NCBI GenBank assembly: GCA_018398765.1
Contig: JAHBMJ010000951.1
Location: 87,645-115,144 of the forward strand
Origin: Chromera velia
Taxonomy: Eukaryota; Sar; Chromeraceae
DNA: 27,500 nt
Reading direction: 5' to 3'
Numbering within the stretch: the first letter of the stretch is position 1; every line of letters starts with the position of its first letter. The translations under genes were made by a program, and so were the position numbers. Below, in pieces: positions 19,553 through 27,500 of the stretch. The notes beneath the pieces were generated by a model. That model was not told the origin of the DNA. It saw nothing but the letters and a program-made list of their open reading frames with translations, and did not search any database.

Positions 19553-20215
19553 AACACCCTATGAAGGGGCGTTGTCGGCATTGCGTGTATATAGCACCTT
19601 GGGGGGGGGGCGTCGGCTAGGGTGTCAGCTTTCAGCCAACGGCTATATACAACGCCTTTATAGGGGAGTAGCAGGTCGTAGGGGGGCGTTAAAAGAGCAC
19701 TTTCCAGGGCGATACACGTGAGCATTCAATGCCAACAAGGACCTTCTTCCACAACAGATAATGATGATAATGATTGAGGGTTAAATCCTAAATTTAGCGA
19801 CGCCAAATCCCAAGCCACTAGCAAGGCTTTGAAGACAACCCAGAGCACATTCATGGGGGGGGGGGATGAGGAAGCCTGCATGCCAAACGGATTGATTTGC
19901 CTGTATGCCAAAGGAAGCCTGCATGTACACGAGCATTCCATGCCAATAAGGACCTTCTTCCACAAAAGAGAAGAATGATCGAATGAATTATGTTTGATTT
20001 TGATCTAATGAGCAGCTTTTGATTTATCAAAGGGCGTAAGCTGATGTAAGTTGACTAGATCTAGCGAATACAATATAATTATTTGTGAGTTTAGCTTAAT
20101 TTTTTATCAATAAAGAGGTATAGCTTGTTTAAGACCTTATACATACAACAACACCCTAGGGGCATTGCCCGTATGGCAAAACGCTTTTATATACAACGCC
20201 CTTAAGGCATACCCC
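19549..20215. mobile_element. Non-coding segment flanked by diverged direct repeats
   Basis: ACAACACCCTA starts both flanks (near 19552 and 20149). Each is followed by a GGCATTGC-type stretch and then TATATACAACGCC (near 19647 and 20189). The left flank also folds: ACAACACCC pairs imperfectly with GGGGCGTTGT. The interior is AT-rich and non-coding. It separates two coding-like minus-strand remnants, which suggests an insertion. A TRIM-like or foldback origin is possible; the ends are not precise. Confidence 0.35.
19715..19987. repeat. Inner direct repeat of about 50 bp
   Basis: GAGCATTCAATGCCAACAAG followed by GACCTTCTTCCACAA (near 19720-19757) recurs as GAGCATTCCATGCCAATAAG followed by GACCTTCTTCCACAA (near 19930-19966). 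Between them GCCTGCATGCCAAA is repeated with one change. The unit is nested within the 19549-20215 segment. Confidence 0.75.
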
Positions 20216-20269
20216 CTAGGCATGTCTCTATATACTACGCTACCCCCTCCCCCGTATCTAGACCCCTAT

Positions 20270-21294
20270 ACCAGCCCCTTTATTTCTGCTCCCCCTCCCA
20301 CGTTCTCGCTCCTCCTTGGCTGCCTTCCACGCTTCTCAGCGGGGGCTCGGTCTTCTGGGGTTGTCTCTACCGGGACCCGGACTCCCGAGTTGTATTGCTA
20401 CGTCTTGGCTTCGGCCTCTCTTCTCTCTATGTCCCTGTCCCTCTCCCTTCTTCCATTCACCTTCTTCCTGGAGCCCTCTACTCCAGTCATCTTCACGTCC
20501 CCCGATTCCCTCCCCTCGTTCCCCTTCTCTCCCATCCCCCCCTGTGGTCCCCCCTCTGCCGGCTGGAGTACTGAAGAGGAGGAAGAAGAAGAAGAAGAAG
20601 AGGTGAGGCTGACGATGGCGTTCATAATGTCCCCCCCTTCATTCCTTAGTGCCTGCCTTACCGCCTTGCTGTCTACCCTTGTCTAACCCATAACGAGACG
20701 TATGTTTTCTTCTATCCGTCTCTCCGCTCTCTCTACTCTCTCTCTCTGCCTCTCAGCGTCCACATCCCCCATCACCACATCCGCCTCCATCCCTCTTCCC
20801 TTCCCCCCTCTTGTCTTCTTCTTCTTTTTCTTCTTTTTCTTTTTCCCCCCTTCCGGAGCCGGAGCGGAGGACCAAAGGATGGCAGGATCTTTGAGCTTAC
20901 CCCCCACTCCTTCCCTTCTTTTCCCTCCCTCCCTCCCTCTCCCCCCCAAGGCCGAATTTATATACCAGATGGCCCCCTCCCGGTGTTCTGGATAAGCCCC
21001 GCCCCCCCTCCTGTACTCAACCTCGTTCCGCCCCCCCCTATGCACGGGTAGAGGGGGATAGATGATACGGGGAAAGTGGAATGACTCTTCGCCTCTGGAC
21101 TGAACTCTTCTAACCCGATGCTCCCTTCTATTCCCTGTAGCATCCCCCCGAAAGCCCTGCAGAACACCCAGAATCTGAATCCCTGAACTACGCATACACG
21201 GATTTTGAATAAACTCCCCCCCTCCTACCCCCTTTTCCTCCCCCTGCCACTTCAAAGGTTCCCCCCTCGGTCCTTCAGAGGATGGTGAAAACAA
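20270..21294 (-). pseudogene. Decayed coding region with a UBA-like (NAC-alpha/HYPK type) domain
   Basis: One minus frame runs from 21294 to about 20270, broken by TAG codons near 20685, 20398 and 20270. After a Gly/Arg-rich N-terminal part (PRIIYPPLPVHR, GAIWYINSALGG) and a Lys run come the helical segment AERQRERVERAERRIEENIR and LVMG, then a stop. The frame continues TRVDSKAVRQAL and RNEGGDIMNAIVSLTS. This follows the pattern LVMxQxxVxxxKAVxALxxxxGDIxNAIxxLT, the C-terminal UBA domain of NAC-alpha, related to that of HYPK; the first TAG sits where Gln is usual. A Ser run and a charged tail follow. It could be a LINE ORF1 that contains a UBA domain or a decayed host gene. The coding signal is good; the parent is unsure. 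Confidence 0.5.
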
Positions 21295-21329
21295 AAATTC
21301 AGCTTGCAGTGATCAGAGCTTTAGTCTAC

Positions 21330-21573
21330 GGAGCTATGACAAAATTCTGGTATCGGGTGGTGCCCGATAAGAGGGGGGGGAGGAGGGGCCGCCACTAGTT
21401 CCGCCACTGAGAGGTGCTGATATGGTGGTCGGACCCTTCGTGGCATACCCAAAAACACGACTGGCGTCCGGGCCGATCCCGACCACCGCGCCGATACCGC
21501 CTTATGTATTAGGGGGGGGGGGGGTCAAGAGATGGTATTGGATACCATCCCATACTAGAATTTTGTCACGGCC
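21330..21573. mobile_element. 244-bp element with terminal inverted repeats and TCTAC target duplication
   Basis: TGACAAAATTCTGGTATCGG at the left (from about 21337) matches the reverse complement of the right end (TGACAAAATTCTAGTATGGG) with two mismatches, and the match continues to TGGT. TCTAC flanks both sides (21325-21329 and 21574-21578). Just inside, TATCGGG-TGGTG-CCCGATA is a perfect hairpin. The interior includes long G-runs and has no credible gene. This is a small non-autonomous DNA transposon. Confidence 0.65.
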
Positions 21574-21578
21574 TCTAC

Positions 21579-22108
21579 TGCATGACGGGAGAGAGAAAGC
21601 CAAAAAAGCAACCGTATAGGGAATGCTCCTTTGTAAGTGCCGGGGCTATTGCTGCGGCGCAGGCATTGAGGGACATTGACAGTGATTGGGAATAAATGGA
21701 GAGCCTAAGTTTTGAAACTAAACTTCTAGTCTAAGACTGAACTGAATGCACTAAATTTGTGATAAAGGGGGAGAAAAAAAAAATGTGGAGAGCCCTATTA
21801 TGCCCTATTGGGTAATTGGGCCTTTTTTACCGGATCAAATGCATGCATATATGGGGATGCGGCATGCATGAAAAAACTCTCAATCATTAATTAACAGTCA
21901 ACATAAAAGAATAGAAAAGGAAAGGAAAAGTGGGAGAAGGGGAGATCAGTGGAGAAAGTGTTGATCAGTCTCTATTTTTGTATCCCACCTTCACATCGAA
22001 TCGATAGATCACCCGAACACATCTAGCAAGGCAGGGAGTGATTAAGAGTGCGAGGCCCTAGGCATGCAGGAACCTCAGCACATCTTGCAGGCAGCGTTTC
22101 TAGACACT
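21579..22108. other. Non-coding interval
   Basis: No gene is supported. TGCATGCA-type palindromes recur at 21840-21847 and around 21862, as in the promoter region at 5662-6366. The rest is AT-rich to purine-rich. Confidence 0.4.
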
Positions 22109-22341
22109 GCGGCGTTTGTGTGTAAACGCCGCGGTGCGTCTGAAGGGCGCACCGCGGCGTGCCGCGGGGAAAAAACTTGGAGGAGAGCAAGTTTCTACGG
22201 CGGGTCCGCCGCGGAACGGCGGGACCGTTGCCTTTTTTTCTCTGTGGTGGCATCGAAAAAAAAAAAGTGGATCGTCAAGACGACGAGATCGAGTCCGCCA
22301 AGTGTTGCTCTGACAGCTCTCAGCCCAGAGAGCTGTACAGA
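22109..22341. repeat. Cluster of four strong inverted repeats (hairpins)
   Basis: GCGGCGTTT/AAACGCCGC (22109-22117 with 22124-22132, loop 6). ACGCCGCGGTGCG/CGCACCGCGGCGT (22126-22138 with 22148-22160, loop 9). GGTCCGCCG with CGGCGGGACC (22203-22211 with 22217-22226, one bulge). TCTGACAGCTCTC with GAGAGCTGTaCAGA (22309-22321 with 22328-22341, one bulge). The right arm of the first overlaps the left arm of the second, so those two cannot form together. This may be a structured RNA or palindromic mobile DNA; no family is recognised. Confidence 0.7.
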
Positions 22342-22460
22342 TTCTTGTCAAGCGATCAACTGAGAGCAGCAAGCTCAACCTGTCAAAGGAACATTCATCT
22401 ATACGATTTGTGTGCTTCCATGAATACCAAGTTCAATACTTCATAGTTGAATCTGCTCAC

Positions 22461-22484
22461 TATGTGTGTGTGTGTGTATGTGTG

Positions 22485-22568
<84 letters not shown>

Positions 22569-22572
22569 TGTG
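22461..22572. repeat. (GT)n / (CA)n microsatellite, about 112 bp
   Basis: Nearly pure alternating TG on the plus strand with a few TATG and CG interruptions. Alternating purine-pyrimidine tracts of this length can adopt Z-DNA. Open frames across it are artefacts. Confidence 0.95.
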
Positions 22573-22670
22573 CAGTCAAAAGCCGTCAGGCGCTCGAACT
22601 TCTCTTTCTGGCGATGACCACGAGCAGCTACTACCTCCCAAAAGTCCCTGTTGCCTTCCTCTTGTAGTGG

Positions 22671-23093
22671 ATGAAGCGCACGATGGTTATATATATACCA
22701 ATGCATTGGTACTGGCAGGATGGTCTCGCTGATGAGTCAGACGAGATGTCGGAGGCCGACTTTTCAGGTAGCGAGGGGGATTTTGAAGAGAATGAAGGCG
22801 GCGATGTTGAAGAAAAGGAAGGGGGGGAGCCTCTTGCGGACCCTCATATTGAGAAGAAGCAAAAGAACAAAGCGGGCACAGATGTGCCGGAGAGATCTAT
22901 GTTCTCCTCTGTCATTGCGGTGGCAAAGGAGGTCCGATTGTCGGTTAGGCAGGAGGCGAGGAGTGGTGTGCAGACAAGGGGACAGACTCGCACACAAGGG
23001 CGAGTCCCCGACTATGCAGCTTTCCTTCGTCAATGCACCTCAGATCTGGATTCCGATGGTCATGAAAGTGACTGCAACTTCAGAAAACGATAA
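22671..23093 (+). CDS. Acidic hypothetical ORF or terminal exon
   Basis: The plus frame reads ADESDEMSEADFSGSEGDFE, ENEGGDVEEKEGG, a Lys-rich patch, MFSSVIAVAKEVRLSVRQEA, RGQTRTQGRVPDYAAFLRQ and an acidic end before TAA. ACTGGCAG|GATGG near 22717 could be a 3' splice site, so the true coding part may begin there. An acidic start followed by a basic RGQTRTQGR-type stretch is seen in chromatin proteins and in transposase N-termini, but I cannot identify it. It is isolated between a microsatellite and LINE copy 2. Confidence 0.35.
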   Translation: MKRTMVIYIPMHWYWQDGLADESDEMSEADFSGSEGDFEENEGGDVEEKEGGEPLADPHIEKKQKNKAGTDVPERSMFSSVIAVAKEVRLSVRQEARSGVQTRGQTRTQGRVPDYAAFLRQCTSDLDSDGHESDCNFRKR

Positions 23094-23704
23094 TCAATCG
23101 CATATCAATCGCACATTTGCTTTGTGTACAGACATATGTCAAACGCAGCCGAGAGATGATAAGGGGGGGGGGGTCAAATGGGTTGAGGCGTCTCCAAGTC
23201 CAGAGGAGAGAAGACTTTGTGCTTCTAATACTCCCCGCCTTTTCCCTCTTTTCTCTGTCAAATCTGTGACTTGATTAATTAATATTATATTTGACAATGC
23301 CAAATAATGTTTCATGGTGTGTACATTCATGAATAATCATTTTAATACAGTTTGATTCATTTTTATTACTACTCATTTAGATATATTGAGGGTTATTGAA
23401 TCTAATATTGAATAATAGTTTAATTGATGATCTAGTTAATGATGTATGTACAGTTTTTCTTTTTATTACCTAACTTAATAGTCATTTTGTTCTTAAAACG
23501 CCTTAACCGGCTTATACTTTACTTACTTAATTGTGGTTAAGCCTAGAGTCTCTGAAACCAGAGACAAATGGCAACCCATGCATGCAGTTATAAACAAAAG
23601 GAGCAAACCGCCGTAGCTTAGCCTGCTTCCGCATGAATATGAACAACCATGACCCTCCGCAGCCTAGGCTGAAGCTAAAAGCTGAACAACCACACAAGAC
23701 GTGC
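23094..23704. other. AT-rich interval at the 3' side of LINE copy 2
   Basis: No gene is supported. CTTAACC near 23500 and GGTTAAG near 23535 can pair. Part of the stretch next to 23705 may be the 3' UTR of LINE copy 2, but no poly-A or clear microsatellite tail marks its end. Confidence 0.4.
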
Positions 23705-23786
23705 GTGCACTCATTTCAGACAAGCTTCGATCAGTGCACTTGATGCACGTGCACTCATTTCAGACAAGCTTCGATCAGTGCACTTG
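23705..23786. repeat. Perfect 38-bp direct repeat spanning the LINE ORF2 stop codon
   Basis: 23705-23742 and 23749-23786 are identical, starting GTGCACTCATTTCAGACAAG and ending with ATCAGTGCACTTG. The second copy contains the TGA stop (23757-23755) of LINE copy 2 ORF2 and its last codons. GTGCAC occurs near both ends of the unit. Identity of the copies implies a recent event. Confidence 0.95.
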
Positions 23787-26700
23787 CCTTCTTCGGCTCC
23801 CGGTCCACAATAAATGAAACGAGCTCTCTTACATATGTCTCTTCTTCCCCGATACCTCTTCTCCCAGCTGCAGCAGTCCATCTTGCTCTACAGACCCTTT
23901 CACCGATTCCTGTTCTCTCTTTCACTCTCTCTGCCAGCGAATGAAGTTTGGATCTAAGCTGCTCTGTTCGCACGCACGCAGATAATCGATACACCGCATC
24001 GTCGATCACCTTTTTACCTTCGACTACAGGACAGTGAATACAGTGTTCTTCGCAGGATCCACCGTGTCTCTTTCCCCCACCAGCACATGCTCGAAGGAGA
24101 GAAGTGAAAAGAGAACCACCAGACAAGAGAGAGCGAGGCAGAGTATGCAATTGAACTGTATAACCCCACCCCCTTCTAACCCTCCCCCCTAAAAGCAACA
24201 TGGCCAGATGCTGGTGCGATCGGTTTTCTATCTGAAAATTACTCAGTCGGGAGTTGCATGGATAGATGCCACATGAACGGATGAGCCTATGCTCGCCGAC
24301 GGGTCTTGAAGTCAACCATTCCGACAACCATTCTGAGGCTTCCCTTTCCCTCGCTTTCTGCCTGAGTGTCCATTTATTCGTTCTGTTTCTCTCTCTCTGG
24401 CTTTCTTTTCTCAAAAGATCTGGTGCGATTGTCTGAAGCATGCTACTGGCTGAATTGGCCCACACCGGGGTCAGCGATCTGTGCCATGTATCCCAGACTG
24501 CCCGAGGAACCTCCCTTTCTGTTCTTTTTATGCTTTCTATGAAACCTTCCGACCGACAAGAAAGGATCTCTCTCATGGGACGCACCCCAACCGAAACCAA
24601 AGTTGGCACCTTGAAAGAGTTATAGGGCAAACGGAATGTCCAGCGCACAAATCGAAGCTGCAATGCATCAAGTGTAACGATATCTCTCTGACTTACTGGC
24701 AAGGCTTCCAGCGAGTACGTTGCCACCGGCTCCCAGAGCGCCTGCAGTAAATGAACTTTGCATCGGGGGGGCAAAGGACCTAAGGATGAACAAGTGCCCA
24801 TCACTGCCCCCAAACAGCGTTCAGCATTTTCAAGTTGGTCCCTGACTGACTTTTATGGGTCCCCTCCCTCAAACACACGACATCCAAGGTATTTATAGCT
24901 CTCTACACGTTCAACTGTCTTCCCTTCAAAAGTCACTTCCCCTTCTATTTCCCTTCTTGAGCCTGAGAGTGCGAGAACTTTTGTTTTCTTTAAATTCACT
25001 TTCAACCCATGTTCCTGACAATAAGAGGCCAAACGGTCCAAACACCACTGCAGGTCAGAAGAAGAGTGAGCAAAAATAACAAGATTGTCTGCGTAACCTA
25101 TGCTCTCAAGCAGTAAGTCTGCCAATCTTACCTCCTCAGGGATATAGGGTCGCTGTTCCGTTGTTTCACTCTCCTCTCTCCTCTCTCCGCATTCTCCCCC
25201 CCTCTGTCTTTCATCCGTATCTGATTCCCCATCCAAGCCGTTAACAGCTTCCCTCCCTTCAATACTCAGAGCAGAATGAATATTATTAATAAACAAAAGA
25301 AAAAGAAGAGGAGAAAGTGGATCTTCCTGTTTTACCCCTGCACTTTCGGGAAAGACCCAATCCGACCCATCCACCCTTCCCCACACATTGATATACATGG
25401 AATGAATCATGCACACATCCTTCTCGCTGATTCCTTCCTCTCTAAGTCTGTCAATCATTTTCTTTCTGAGTACTCGGTCAAATGCCTTGCTGAAGTTAAT
25501 AAACGCTGCAAGGAGAGGTCTGTGTCTCTTCTTTGCTGAAGCCGTGAGAGCATGAAGAGCAGCTATCACTTCCCTTGTACCGACCCCCTTCCTGAAACCC
25601 ACCTGTCGTTCATCTATATTCGTTGTCTCCCTTAACCGGCCGTCCATTAACAACGCGAACAACTTTGCCAGAAGGCAGACGATATGTATGGGCCTCCATT
25701 CGTCACAAGAGGGAGAGACGTGACCTTTTGGAACAGGGGCAATTCGAATGAAGTTCCACTTTTCTGGCCAGAAAGAAAAAAGGAAAAAAAGATTGAAGAA
25801 AATGAAAAGAAGAAAACGAGACAGACGAGAAGAGGAAAAGCATAAATATACCTGCGCAGGGGAGATTCTTTCGAGGCCGGCTGCCTTCTTTGGGTTGATT
25901 GCCTTCAGTATCTTCTCATATTTATCGAAAGAAAAGAAAGGTGCCAGGGGGGGAGCTGGTGTTTCACCCTTCTTTTGAGGCTCCAGTCCGTCCCCACTGA
26001 ACACATCGGCCCAAAAATTTGAAAACGAAAAGGCGGACGGCTTTTCTCCCTCACTCCCACTCTCTGCCTTTTTTCTCTCCCTCCTCCATTTCTATAGGGC
26101 TGCTGGGTCTTTAGCAGCTTCTTCCGCGAGTCTCTCTACCTGAAGAATGGCATACTTTCTCTTTTTTCTTGCTATCAACTTCCCTTTCTCTCTATTTAAC
26201 CTGTTCATCTTTCTCTTTGCTGTGATGCACCGCTCGTCTTCGTCCCCCCAGAGTTCCCTTTCTTCCTTCCATTCCCTTTCTGCAGATCTAACTCTTTTCT
26301 GAATCTCCCTGCATTCTTGATCTCTCCAAGGTGCGACAGCCTTTTCCTTCTTTTCACTTTTCCTCGGATGAGTTGGCTTTCGTTTTCTCTCCTTGGGTTG
26401 TGCAAGTACATGCTCCCACTGTTGGGTGAGTCTGGCTATTTGGCTTCTCGGTGGCACAGAGATAGAACAAGTGGAAGACGGAAAGGTAGAAGGTGGTATC
26501 TGAGTATTAGGGTAGAAAGAAAGGACGGACACAAGGGGAGGGGGGAAGAGGGGAGGAGGAGGAGGCGAAGGTATGGATGGAATAGGCTTAGCTTCTTTTT
26601 TCGATTCCTGAATCCTGGCGTCCCACAACCCAGGCCAAAGCTTCCCTGCTAAATCTTTTGCCGAAGTTGCCAGAGGCATCATCTCATCATTAGTGATCGG

Positions 26701-27500
26701 CGTTTGCCTTCCTGGCTTCGTGAAAGAAGGGGATGGGACAAGGGAAAGGTGAGGCGGCGAGTTGTCATTCGGTTTTGGCGGAGATGAGAGGTTGAAAGAT
26801 AGAGAAACGGCCGCATGTTCGGGAGCTGCGTCAGGTTGTAGCTCAACGCCAAAAGAATTCCACAAACCAAGAAGAGGAGGATCAACCAAAAACAAATCAA
26901 TGACCATAGCTGGGGCACCCCCTTCATAATAAGTGCAAGCCCCTGTGAAGTCGACTTCAATCCCTTTCTTTTCATCTTTCCAAGACAGGCCATTCAAGGG
27001 AAGGAGGTTTGCTTTCTCACAAAAGCAAATGGCAGCTCTTCCTAGTTCGTTTACGATTGAACGACAGTCAGAGCGGCGAGACAGTCCCTCGATTGCTTCT
27101 TCTCCCTTGCCCCCCAAGATCTCTTGTAAGTCACCCGCCCCCCCGATCTGTTCCCTTTCCCATGAAATTCCTTTAGGGACCTCCTTTCCTATGTGGCAAT
27201 TGAAGTCTCCTGCCACAATGCGAAGGTCGCATAGCGGAATATCATAGACTGCATTGAGAAGCGTCTCTCTCTCTACCTCTTTCGGTTCATTGTTTCTTAG
27301 TCTCTTCTCTGCCCCCGATTGGAGGAGATAGACACCGAAAATGTGCAGAGATGCATTCGCCCCCCCCCCTTCCTGGGCCGGCAAGCAGCTCCTGAGTGTC
27401 AGTTTGACCATACTGGGCCCCACCAACTCCCCAAAAGGCTTCAAACTAGCGACCAAGCATGATCTGACAAGGATACACACCCCTCCTGTTTTTACTTCCC
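23755..27500 (-). pseudogene. LINE copy 2, ORF2, near-intact frame with two stops; runs off the window
   Basis: One minus-strand frame persists from the window edge to TGA at 23755, about 1,240 codons, interrupted only by TAG at 26094-26092 and TAA at 24855-24853. Endonuclease: CILVRS, VAGDFNCHIG, MVIDLFLVDP and PEHAAVSL. The start of the endonuclease lies beyond the window. Reverse transcriptase: WRPIHIVCLLAKLF, GFRKGVGTREVI, FINFSKAFDRV, GVKQEDPLSPLLFLLFINN, IGYADNLVIFA and GLKVNLKKTKV. The catalytic second Asp of YADD is Asn (codon 25086-25084). C-terminus: LDALQLRFVRW, then a Cys/His cluster, SCEEHCIHCP, probably zinc-binding. The TAG replaces the Trp found in copy 1 (DPSAVWKW). The element would have inserted by target-primed reverse transcription; this copy cannot be autonomous as read. 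Confidence 0.9.

Noticed and set aside
22410-22732. Val/Cys- or Thr/His-rich ORFs over the GT microsatellite
   Set aside because: Simple-repeat translation.
18862-26094. UAG reassigned to an amino acid
   Set aside because: TAG appears to terminate the host gene at 2370, and the interrupting TAGs stand for different residues (Trp in one alignment, Gln in another). All occur in decayed elements.

Overview
This is a nuclear genomic window from a eukaryote. It has a gene with canonical GT/AG introns, several long microsatellites, small terminal-inverted-repeat elements and three copies of a non-LTR (LINE-type) retrotransposon. Repeat-rich sequence with many G or C homopolymers, together with TGCATGCA-type blocks in the only clear promoter region, makes an alveolate alga such as a chromerid a reasonable guess. 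That is an inference with low to moderate confidence; nothing in the sequence fixes the species.

Left part (1-7203): a gene-poor flank carries a roughly 445-bp MITE-like element (1011-1455). Next come two divergently transcribed genes, both starting with a signal peptide. The minus-strand gene (5661 to 2370) has four exons and encodes a secreted protein of about 540 residues that I do not recognise. The plus-strand gene (6367-7203) is intronless and encodes a secreted nucleotidyltransferase resembling NadD/NMNAT. They share a 705-bp promoter region containing GCATGCAT blocks. Intron 1 holds a 264-nt uninterrupted purine tract, and intron 3 opens with a (GTGA)n repeat that multiplies possible splice donors.

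Middle part (7204-12590): mostly non-coding, with a plus-strand LINE fragment (about 9625-9845), a possible AT-rich foldback element (about 10537-11008) and two weak candidate exons on opposite strands (about 11640-12198).

Right part (12593-27500): two minus-strand LINE copies. Copy 1 (ORF2 about 12593-16480) is heavily broken. Upstream of it lies coding-like, low-complexity, ORF1-like sequence (about 16745-19552). Beyond that is another decayed coding stretch (about 20270-21294) with what looks like a UBA domain of the NAC-alpha/HYPK type. Copy 2 (23755 to the window end) keeps one reading frame through endonuclease, reverse transcriptase and C-terminal region, broken by two stop codons, and its catalytic YADD is YADN. 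Between the copies are a 244-bp element with TIRs and a 5-bp target duplication (21330-21573), a cluster of strong hairpins (22109-22341), a long GT microsatellite and an acidic ORF (22671-23093).

No tRNA, rRNA or CRISPR was found. The strongest host biology is the divergent pair of secreted proteins. Much of the rest is transposon sedimentation with unusual details.
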